From Henricia sp. BOLD:AAB3569 (Eukaryota; Echinodermata; Asteroidea; Spinulosida; Echinasteridae), in the NCBI GenBank assembly GCA_037783545.1, contig JBBELK010001226.1, positions 106,112 to 170,111 on the forward strand: a stretch of 64,000 nt of DNA. Reading direction: 5' to 3'. The first letter of the stretch is position 1, and each line of letters starts with the position of its first letter. A program made the position numbers and the translations under genes. Under the pieces are notes generated by a model. It saw only the letters and a list, made by a program, of their open reading frames with translations. It was not told the origin of the DNA and made no database searches. Below, piece after piece: positions 35,507 through 46,100 of this stretch.

Positions 35507-36398
35507 GTGGCTGTCTGTACACACCTCTTTGGGGTACTCCTGAGTTGTGCGCATGCTCAGTCATTCGGACTGTCGTTAACGCACCGCAGTTTGGCTCGGC
35601 AATTTGGTCAAAGTGTGGTCCAAACGTCGGCAAATTTGGAGGTCGAAAAATGTTCCGACGAACTTCAAATTTTGCATGCCCTAAACTCTCTATATTGCGC
35701 ACTTGTCATAAAAAATTGACAGACTTTCGCCGGGAAATGGCAGAGAAATTTCAAAGTTTAGAAAAAACTGGGTTGAGGCTTCCTGACTGCTCTCACGCAA
35801 ACCGTGGCTGTCTGTACACACCTCTTTGGGGTACTCCTGAGTTGTGCGCATGCTCAGTCATTCGGACTGTCGTTAACGCACCGCAGTTTGGCTCGGCAAT
35901 TTGGTCAAAGTGTGGTCCAAACGTCGGCAAATTTGGAGGTCGAAAAATGTTCCGACGAACTTCAAATTTTGCATGCCCTAAACTCTCTATATTGCGCACT
36001 TGTCATACAAAAATTGACAGACTTTCGCCGGGAAATGGCAGAGAAATTTCAAAGTTTAGAAAAAACTGGGTTGAGGCTTCCTGACTGCTCTCACGCAAAC
36101 CGTGGCTGTCTGTACACACCTCTTTGGGGTACTCCTGAGTTGTGCGCATGCTCAATCATTCGGACTGTCGTTAACGCACCGCAGTTTGGCTCGGCAATTT
36201 GGTCAAAGTGTGGTCCAAACGTCGGCAAATTTGGAGGTCGAAAAATGTTCCGACGAACTTCAAATTGTGCATGCCCTAAACTCTCTATATTGCGCACTTG
36301 TCATAAAAAATTGACAGACTTTCGCCGGGAAATGGCAGAGAAATTTCAAAGTTTAGAAAAAACTGGGTTGAGGATTCCTGACTGCTCTCACGCAAACC

Positions 36399-37883
36399 GT
36401 GGCTGTCTGTACACACCTCTTTGGGGTACTCCTGAGTTGTGCGCATGCTCAGTCATTCGGACTGTCGTTAACGCACCGCAGTTTGGCTCGGCAATTTGGT
36501 CAAAGTGTGGTCCAAACGTCGGCAAATTTGGAGGTCGAAAAAAGTTCCGACGAACTTCAAATTTTGCATGCCCTAAACTCTCTATATTGCGCACTTGTCA
36601 TAAAAAAATGGACAGACTTTCGCCGGGAAATGGCAGAGAAATTTCAAAGTTTAGAAAAAACTGGGTTGAGGCTTCCTGACTGCTCTCACGCAAACCGTGG
36701 CTGTCTGTACACACCTCTTTGGGGTACTCCTGAGTTGTGCGCATGCTCAGTCATTCGGACTGTCGTTAACGCACCGCAGTTTGGCTCGGCAATTTGGTCA
36801 AAGTGTGGTCCAAACGTCGGCAAATTTGGAGGTCGAAAAATGTTCCGACGAACTTCAAATTTTGCATGCCCTAAACTCTCTATATTGCGCACTTGTCATA
36901 ACAAATTGACAGACTTTCGCCGGGAAATGGCAGAGAAATTTCAAAGTTTAGAAAAAACTGGGTTGAGGCTTCCTGACTGCTCTCACGCAAACCGTGGCTG
37001 TCTGTACACACCTCTTTGGGGTACTCCTGAGTTGTGCGCATGCTCAGTCATTCGGACTGTCGTTAACGCACCGCAGTTTGGCTCGGCAATTTGGTCAAAG
37101 TGTGGTCCAAACGTCGGCAAATTTGGAGGTCGAAAAATGTTCCGACGAACTTCAAATTTTGCATGCCCTAAACTCTCTATATTGCGCACTTGTCATAACA
37201 AAATTGACAGACTTTCGCCGGGAAATGGCAGAGAAATTTCAAAGTTTAGAAAAAACTGGGTTGAGGCTTCCTGACTGCTCTCACGCAAACCGTGGCTGTC
37301 TGTATACACCTCTTTGGGGTACTCCTGAGTTGTGCGCATGCTCAGTCATTCGGACTGTCGTCAACGCACCGCAGTTTGGCTCGGCAATTTGGTCAAAGTG
37401 TGGTCCAAACGTCGGCAAATTTGGAGGTCGAAAAATGTTCCGACGAACTTCAAATTTTGCATGCCCTAAACTCTCTATATTGCGCACTTGTCATAAAAAA
37501 TTGACAGACTTTCGCCGGGAAATGGCAGAGAAATTTCAAAGTTTAGAAAAAACTGGGTTGAGGCTTTCTGACTGCTCTCACGCAAACCGTGGCTGTCTGT
37601 ACACACCTCTTTGGGGTACTCCTGAGTTGTGCGCATGCTCAGTCATTCGGACTGTCGTTAACGCACCGCAGTTTGGCTCGGCAATTTGGTCAAAGTGTGG
37701 TCCAAACGTCGGCAAATTTGGAGGTCGAAAAATGTTCCGACGAACTTCAAATTTTGCATGCCCTAAACTCTCTATATTGCGCACTTGTCATAAAAAATTG
37801 ACAGACTTTCGCCGGGGAAATGGCAGAGAAATTTCAAAGTTTAGAAAAAACTGGGTTGAGGCTTCCTGACTGCTCTCACGCAA
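36399..37883 (+). repeat. Five-monomer marker block, clean copy
   Basis: This block carries an unusual marker combination: aaaaaagttccg near 36538, an A7TGG run near 36602, ataacaaattg near 36899, ataacaaaattg near 37196, tgtatacacc near 37301, gtcgtcaacgc near 37358 and ggctttctgac near 37563. All seven recur in the noisy block that follows. The aaaaaagttccg change also marks the type-beta SINE-flanking monomers at the left of the window. Confidence 0.85.
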
Positions 37884-40866
37884 ACCGTGGCTGTCTGTAC
37901 ACACCTCTTTGGGGTACTCCTGAGTTGTGCGCATGCTCAGTCATTCGGACTGTCGTTAACGCAACCGCAGTTTGGCTCGGCAATTTGGTCAAAGTGTGGT
38001 CCAAACGTCGGCAAATTTGGAGGTCGAAAAAAGTTCCGACGAACTTCAAATTTTGCATGCCCTAAACTCTCTATATTGCGCACTTGTCATAAAAAAATGG
38101 ACAGACTTTCGCCGGGAAATGGCAGGAGAAATTTCAAAGTTTAGAAAAAACTGGGTTGAGGCTTCCTGACTGCTCTCACGCAAACCGTGGCTGTCTGTAC
38201 ACACCTCTTTGGGGTACTCCTGAGTAGTGCGCATGCTCAGTCATTCGGACTGTCGTTAACGCACCGCAGTTTGGCTCGGCAATTTGGTCAAAGTGTGGTC
38301 CAAACGTCGGCAAATTTGGAGGTCGAAAAATGTTCCGACGAACTTCAAATTTTGCATGCCCCTAAACTCTCTATATTGCGCACTTGTCATAACAAATTGA
38401 CAGACTTTCGCCGGGAAATGGCAGAGAAATTTCAAAGTTTAGAAAAAACTGGGTTGAGGCTTTCCTGACTGCTCTCACGCAAACCGTGGCTGTCTGTACA
38501 CACCTCTTTGGGGTACTCCTGAGTTGTGCGCATGCTCAGTCATTCGGACTGTCGTTAACGCACCGCAGTTTGGCTCGGCAATTTGGTCAAAGTGTGGTCC
38601 AAACGTCGGCAAATTTGGAGGTCGAAAATGTTCCGACGAACTTCAAATTTGCATGCCCTAAACTCTCTATATTGCGCACTTGTCATAACAAAATTGACAG
38701 ACTTTCGCCGGGAAATGGCAGAGAAATTTCAAAGTTTAGAAAAAACTGGGTTGAGGCTTCCTGACTGCTCTCACGCAAACCGTGGCTGTCTGTATACACC
38801 TCTTGGGGTACTCCTGAGTTGTGCGCATGCTCAGTCATTCGGACTGTCGTCAACGCACCGCAGTTTGGCTCGGCAATTTGGTCAAAGTGTGGTCCAAACG
38901 TCGGCAAATTTGGAGGTCGAAAAATGTTCCGACGAACTTCAAATTTTGCATGCCCTAAACTCTCTATATTGCGCACTTGTCATAAAAAATTGACAGACTT
39001 TCGCCGGGAAATGGCAGAGAAATTTCAAAGTTTAGAAAAAACTGGGTTGAGGCTTTCTGACTGCTCTCACGCAAACCGTGGCTGTCTGTACACACCTCTT
39101 TGGGTACTCCTGAGTTGTGCGCATGCTCAGTCATTCGGACTGTCGTTAACGCACCGCAGTTTGGCTCGGCAATTTGGTCAAAGTGTGGTCCAAACGTCGG
39201 CAAATTTGGAGGTCGAAAAATGTTCCGACGAACTTCAAATTTTGCATGCCCTAAACTCTCTATATTGCGCACTTGTCATAAAAAATTGACAGACTTTCGC
39301 CGGGAAATGGCAGAGAAATTTCAAAGTTTAGAAAAAACTGGGTTGAGGCTTCCTGACTGCTCTCACGCAAACCGTGGCTGTCTGTACACACCTCTTTGGG
39401 GTACTCCTGAGTTGTGCGCAATGCTCAGTCATTCGGACCTGTCGTTAACGCACCGCAGTTTGGCTCGGCAATTTGGTCAAAGTGTGGTCCAAACGTCGGC
39501 AAATTTGGAGGTCGAAAAATGTTCCGACGAACTTCAAATTTTGCATGCCCTAAACTCTCTATATTGCGCACTTGTCATAACAAATTGACAGACTTTCGCC
39601 GGGAAATGGGCAGAGAAATTTCAAAGTTTAGAAAAAACTGGGTTGAGGCTTCCTGACTGCTCTCACGCAAACCGTGGCTGTCTGTACACACCTCTTTGGG
39701 GTACTCCTGAGTTGTGCGCATGCTCAGTCATTCGGACTGTCGTTAACGCACCGCAGTTTGGCTCGACAATTTGGTCAAAGTGTGGTCCAAACGTCGGCAA
39801 ATTTGGAGGTCGAAAAATGTTCCGACGAACTTCAAATTTTGCATGCCCTAAACTCTCTATATTGCGCACTTGTCATAAAAAATTGACAGACTTTCGCGGG
39901 AAATGGCAGAGAAATTTCAAAGTTTAGAAAAAACTGGGTTGAGGCTTCCTGACTGCTCTCACGCAAACCGTGGTTGTCTGTACACACCTCTTTGGGGTAC
40001 TCCTGAGTTGTGCGCATGCTCAGTCATTCGGACTGTCGTTAACGCACCGCAGTTTGGCTCGGCAATTTGGTCAAAGTGTGGTCCAAACGTCGGCAAATTT
40101 GGAGGTCGAAAAATGTTCCGACGAACTTCAAATTTTGCATGCCCTAAACTCTCTATATTGCGCACTTGTCATAAAAAATTGACAGACTTTCGCCGGGAAA
40201 TGGCAGAGAAATTTCAAAGTTTAGAAAAAACTGGGTTGAGGCTTCCTGACTGCTCTCACGCAAACCGTGGCTGTCTGTACACACCTCTTTGGGGTACTCC
40301 TGAGTTGTGCGCATGCTCAGTCATTCGGACTGTCGTTAACGCACCGCAGTTTGGCTCGGCAATTTGGTCAAAGTGTGGTCCAAACGTCGGCAAATTTGGA
40401 GGTCGAAAAATGTTCCGACGAACTTCAAATTTTGCATGCCCTAAACTCTCTATATTGCGCACTTGTCATAACAAATTGACAGACTTTCGCCGGGAAATGG
40501 CAGAGAAAATTTCAAAGTTTAGAAAAAACTGGGTTGAGGCTTCCTGACTGCTCTCACGCAAACCGTGGCTGTCTGTACACACCTCTTTGGGGTACTCCTG
40601 AGTTGTGCGCATGCTCAGTCATTCGGACTGTCGTTAACGCACCGCAGTTTGGCTCGGCAATTTGGTCAAAGTGTGGTCCAAACGTCGGCAAATTTGGAGG
40701 TCGAAAAATGTTCTGACGAACTTCAAATTTTGCATGCCCTAAACTCTCTATATTGCGCACTTGTCATAAAAAATTGACAGACTTTCGCCGGGAAATGGCA
40801 GAGAAATTTCAAAGTTTAGAAAAAAACTGGGTTGAGGCTTCCTGACTGCTCTCACGCACACGCAAA
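37814..40866 (+). repeat. Indel-rich satellite block II
   Basis: About ten monomers carry scattered one-base indels, such as cgccggggaaat near 37812, aacgcaaccgcag near 37961, catgcccctaaac near 38355 and tttgggtactcc near 39101. A small duplication, cacgca, lies near 40855. The first five monomers (about 37887-39370) repeat every marker of 36399-37883 at an offset of 1488-1492 bp. Either that block was duplicated in the genome and the copy poorly sequenced, or the same molecule is represented twice in the assembly. Confidence 0.78.
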
Positions 40867-42989
40867 CCGTGGCTGTCTGTACACACCTCTTTGGGGTACT
40901 CCTGAGTTGTGCGCATGCTCAGTCATTCGGACTGTCGTTAACGCACCGCAGTTTGGCTCGGCAATTTGGTCAAAGTGTGGTCCAAACGTCGGCAAATTTG
41001 GAGGTCGAAAAATGTTCCGACGAACTTCAAATTTTGCATGCCCTAAACTCTCTATATTGCGCACTTGTCATAAAAAATTGACAGACTTTCGCCGGGAAAT
41101 GGCAGAGAAATTTCAAAGTTTAGAAAAAACTGGGTTGAGGCTTCCTGACTGCTCTCACGCAAACCGTGGCTGTCTGTACACACCTCTTTGGGGTACTCCT
41201 GAGTTGTGCGCATGCTCAGTCATTCGGACTGTCGTTAACGCACCGCAGTTTGGCTCGGCAATTTGGTCAAAGTGTGGTCCAAACGTCGGCAAATTTGGAG
41301 GTCGAAAAATGTTCCGACGAACTTCAAATTTTGCATGCCCTAAACTCTCTATATTGCGCACTTGTCATAAAAAATTGACAGACTTTCGCCGGGAAATGGC
41401 AGAGAAATTTCAAAGTTTAGAAAAAACTGGGTTGAGGCTTCCTGACTGCTCTCACGCAAACCGTGGCTGTCTGTACACACCTCTTTGGGGTACTCCTGAG
41501 TTGTGCGCATGCTCAGTCATTCGGACTGTCGTTAACGCACCGCAGTTTGGCTCGGCAATTTGGTCAAAGTGTGGTCCAAACGTCGGCAAATTTGGAGGTC
41601 GAAAAATGTTCCGACGAACTTCAAATTTTGCATGCCCTAAACTCTCTATATTGCGCACTTGTCATAAAAAATTGACAGACTTTCGCCGGGAAATGGCAGA
41701 GAAATTTCAAAGTTTAGAAAAAACTGGGTTGAGGCTTCCTGACTGCTCTCACGCAAACCGTGGCTGTCTGTACACACCTCTTTGGGGTACTCCTGAGTTG
41801 TGCGCATGCTCAGTCATTCGGACTGTCGTTAACGCACCGCAGTTTGGCTCGGCAATTTGGTCAAAGTGTGGTCCAAACGTCGGCAAATTTGGAGGTCGAA
41901 AAATGTTCCGACGAACTTCAAATTTTGCATGCCCTAAACTCTCTATATTGCGCACTTGTCATAAAAAATTGACAGACTTTCGCCGGGAAATGGCAGAGAA
42001 ATTTCAAAGTTTAGAAAAAACTGGGTTGAGGCTTCCTGACTGCTCTCACGCAAACCGTGGCTGTCTGTACACACCTCTTTGGGGTACTCCTGAGTTGTGC
42101 GCATGCTCAGTCATTCGGACTGTCGTTAACGCACCGCAGTTTGGCTCGGCAATTTGGTCAAAGTGTGGTCCAAACGTCGGCAAATTTGGAGGTCGAAAAA
42201 TGTTCCGACGAACTTCAAATTTTGCATGCCCTAAACTCTCTATATTGCGCACTTGTCATAAAAAATTGACAGACTTTCGCCGGGAAATGGCAGAGAAATT
42301 TCAAAGTTTAGAAAAAACTGGGTTGAGGCTTCCTGACTGCTCTCACGCAAACCGTGGCTGTCTGTACACACCTCTTTGGGGTACTCCTGAGTTGTGCGCA
42401 TGCTCAGTCATTCGGACTGTCGTTAACGCACCGCAGTTTGGCTCGGCAATTTGGTCAAAGTAGTGGTCCAAACGTCGGCAAATTTGGAGGTCGAAAAATG
42501 TTCCGACGAACTTCAAATTTTGCATGCCCTAAACTCTCTATATTGCGCACTTGTCATAAAAAATTGACAGACTTTCGCCGGGAAATGGCAGAGAAATTTC
42601 AAAGTTTAGAAAAAACTGGGTTGAGGCTTCCTGACTGCTCTCACGCAAACCGTGGCTGTCTGTACACACCTCTTTGGGGTACTCCTGAGTTGTGCGCATG
42701 CTCAGTCATTCGGACTGTCGTTAACGCACCGCAGTTTGGCTCGGCAATTTGGTCAAAGTGTGGTCCAAACGTCGGCAAATTTGGAGGTCGAAAAATGTTC
42801 CGACGAACTTCAAATTTTGCATGCCCTAAACTCTCTATATTGCGCACTTGTCATAAAAAATTGACAGACTTTCGCCGGGAAATGGCAGAGAAATTTCAAA
42901 GTTTAGAAAAAACTGGGTTGAGGCTTCCTGACTGCTCTCACGCAAACCGTGGCTGTCTGTACACACCTCTTTGGGGTACTCCTGAGTTG

Positions 42990-43001
42990 TGCGCATGCTC
43001 A
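42990..43001 (+). other. NRF1-like motif TGCGCATGCTCA in each monomer
   Basis: The motif differs at one position from the NRF1 half-site repeat TGCGCATGCGCA and recurs in nearly every monomer, giving about 200 copies in the window. Binding by an NRF1 family protein is inference only. A 12-mer with one mismatch can arise by chance and be spread by amplification. Confidence 0.25.
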
Positions 43002-43066
43002 GTCATTCGGACTGTCGTTAACGCACCGCAGTTTGGCTCGGCAATTTGGTCAAAGTGTGGTCCAAA

Positions 43067-43102
43067 CGTCGGCAAATTTGGAGGTCGAAAAATGTTCCGA
43101 CG
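43067..43102. repeat. Short inverted repeat within each monomer
   Basis: CGTCGG at 43067-43072 is the exact reverse complement of CCGACG at 43097-43102, with 24 bases between them. The pair recurs in nearly every monomer. It could form a small hairpin or be a dyad-type protein site. Six-base arms are short, so this may be chance fixed by repeat amplification. Confidence 0.45.
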
Positions 43103-46100
43103 AACTTCAAATTTTGCATGCCCTAAACTCTCTATATTGCGCACTTGTCATAAAAAATTGACAGACTTTCGCCGGGAAATGGCAGAGAAATTTCAAAGTT
43201 TAGAAAAAACTGGGTTGAGGCTTCCTGACTGCTCTCACGCAAACCGTGGCTGTCTGTACACACCTCTTTGGGGTACTCCTGAGTTGTGCGCATGCTCAGT
43301 CATTCGGACTGTCGTTAACGCACCGCAGTTTGGCTCGGCAATTTGGTCAAAGTGTGGTCCAAACGTCGGCAAATTTGGAGGTCGAAAAATGTTCCGACGA
43401 ACTTCAAATTTTGCATGCCCTAAACTCTCTATATTGCGCACTTGTCATAAAAAATTGACAGACTTTCGCCGGGAAATGGCAGAGAAATTTCAAAGTTTAG
43501 AAAAAACTGGGTTGAGGCTTCCTGACTGCTCTCACGCAAACCGTGGCTGTCTGTACACACCTCTTTGGGGTACTCCTGAGTTGTGCGCATGCTCAGTCAT
43601 TCGGACTGTCGTTAACGCACCGCAGTTTGGCTCGGCAATTTGGTCAAAGTGTGGTCCAAACGTCGGCAAATTTGGAGGTCGAAAAATGTTCCGACGAACT
43701 TCAAATTTTGCATGCCCTAAACTCTCTATATTGCGCACTTGTCATAAAAAATTGACAGACTTTCGCCGGGAAATGGCAGAGAAATTTCAAAGTTTAGAAA
43801 AAACTGGGTTGAGGCTTCCTGACTGCTCTCACGCAAACCGTGGCTGTCTGTACACACCTCTTTGGGGTACTCCTGAGTTGTGCGCATGCTCAGTCATTCG
43901 GACTGTCGTTAACGCACCGCAGTTTGGCTCGGCAATTTGGTCAAAGTGTGGTCCAAACGTCGGCAAATTTGGAGGTCGAAAAATGTTCCGACGAACTTCA
44001 AATTTTGCATGCCCTAAACTCTCTATATTGCGCACTTGTCATAAAAAATTGACAGACTTTCGCCGGGAAATGGCAGAGAAATTTCAAAGTTTAGAAAAAA
44101 CTGGGTTGAGGCTTCCTGACTGCTCTCACGCAAACCGTGGCTGTCTGTACACACCTCTTTGGGGTACTCCTGAGTTGTGCGCATGCTCAGTCATTCGGAC
44201 TGTCGTTAACGCACCGCAGTTTGGCTCGGCAATTTGGTCAAAGTGTGGTCCAAACGTCGGCAAATTTGGAGGTCGAAAAATGTTCCGACGAACTTCAAAT
44301 TTTGCATGCCCTAAACTCTCTATATTGCGCACTTGTCATAAAAAATTGACAGACTTTCGCCGGGAAATGGCAGAGAAATTTCAAAGTTTAGAAAAAACTG
44401 GGTTGAGGCTTCCTGACTGCTCTCACGCAAACCGTGGCTGTCTGTACACACCTCTTTGGGGTACTCCTGAGTTGTGCGCATGCTCAGTCATTCGGACTGT
44501 CGTTAACGCACCGCAGTTTGGCTCGGCAATTTGGTCAAAGTGTGGTCCAAACGTCGGCAAATTTGGAGGTCGAAAAATGTTCCGACGAACTTCAAATTTT
44601 GCATGCCCTAAACTCTCTATATTGCGCACTTGTCATAAAAAATTGACAGACTTTCGCCGGGAAATGGCAGAGAAATTTCAAAGTTTAGAAAAAACTGGGT
44701 TGAGGCTTCCTGACTGCTCTCACGCAAACCGTGGCTGTCTGTACACACCTCTTTGGGGTACTCCTGAGTTGTGCGCATGCTCAGTCATTCGGACTGTCGT
44801 TAACGCACCGCAGTTTGGCTCGGCAATTTGGTCAAAGTGTGGTCCAAACGTCGGCAAATTTGGAGGTCGAAAAATGTTCCGACGAACTTCAAATTTTGCA
44901 TGCCCTAAACTCTCTATATTGCGCACTTGTCATAAAAAATTGACAGACTTTCGCCGGGAAATGGCAGAGAAATTTCAAAGTTTAGAAAAAACTGGGTTGA
45001 GGCTTCCTGACTGCTCTCACGCAAACCGTGGCTGTCTGTACACACCTCTTTGGGGTACTCCTGAGTTGTGCGCATGCTCAGTCATTCGGACTGTCGTTAA
45101 CGCACCGCAGTTTGGCTCGGCAATTTGGTCAAAGTGTGGTCCAAACGTCGGCAAATTTGGAGGTCGAAAAATGTTCCGACGAACTTCAAATTTTGCATGC
45201 CCTAAACTCTCTATATTGCGCACTTGTCATAAAAAATTGACAGACTTTCGCCGGGAAATGGCAGAGAAATTTCAAAGTTTAGAAAAAACTGGGTTGAGGC
45301 TTCCTGACTGCTCTCACGCAAACCGTGGCTGTCTGTACACACCTCTTTGGGGTACTCCTGAGTTGTGCGCATGCTCAGTCATTCGGACTGTCGTTAACGC
45401 ACCGCAGTTTGGCTCGGCAATTTGGTCAAAGTGTGGTCCAAACGTCGGCAAATTTGGAGGTCGAAAAATGTTCCGACGAACTTCAAATTTTGCATGCCCT
45501 AAACTCTCTATATTGCGCACTTGTCATAAAAAATTGACAGACTTTCGCCGGGAAATGGCAGAGAAATTTCAAAGTTTAGAAAAAACTGGGTTGAGGCTTC
45601 CTGACTGCTCTCACGCAAACCGTGGCTGTCTGTACACACCTCTTTGGGGTACTCCTGAGTTGTGCGCATGCTCAGTCATTCGGACTGTCGTTAACGCACC
45701 GCAGTTTGGCTCGGCAATTTGGTCAAAGTGTGGTCCAAACGTCGGCAAATTTGGAGGTCGAAAAATGTTCCGACGAACTTCAAATTTTGCATGCCCTAAA
45801 CTCTCTATATTGCGCACTTGTCATAAAAAATTGACAGACTTTCGCCGGGAAATGGCAGAGAAATTTCAAAGTTTAGAAAAAACTGGGTTGAGGCTTCCTG
45901 ACTGCTCTCACGCAAACCGTGGCTGTCTGTACACACCTCTTTGGGGTACTCCTGAGTTGTGCGCATGCTCAGTCATTCGGACTGTCGTTAACGCACCGCA
46001 GTTTGGCTCGGCAATTTGGTCAAAGTGTGGTCCAAACGTCGGCAAATTTGGAGGTCGAAAAATGTTCCGACGAACTTCAAATTTTGCATGCCCTAAACTC

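Larger units (their letters stand above)
27485..37813 (+). repeat. SINE-free variant satellite block, right part
   Basis: About 35 monomers carry the same marker set as the 20-25.9 kb block plus new ones: actccagag, caagctcaatcat, ccaaaggtcgg and gcctggaaatggc. No SINE, gene or unique sequence was seen. One private single-base loss (gcgccttgtc) lies near 31242. Confidence 0.9.
42842..43138 (+). repeat. Representative 297-bp satellite monomer
   Basis: This copy represents the homogenised sequence of the 40.9-61 kb core; the phase is arbitrary and starts at gcgcacttg. Landmarks: an A6 tract at 42855-42860, a second A6 tract at 42907-42912 within an A/T-rich 5' third, a G+C-richer middle, a TGCGCATGCTCA motif at 42990-43001, and a 6-bp inverted repeat with arms at 43067-43072 and 43097-43102. 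The final ten bases, tctctatatt, are the site where the SINE integrated in the left part of the array. No shorter internal repeat was seen, so the monomer does not look like a multimer of a smaller unit. Confidence 0.95.

Noticed and set aside
42842-43138. CENP-B box in the monomer
   Set aside because: I looked on both strands for TTCGNNNNANNCGGG. The candidates near tttcgccggg and attcggactg lack the required A and CGGG positions.
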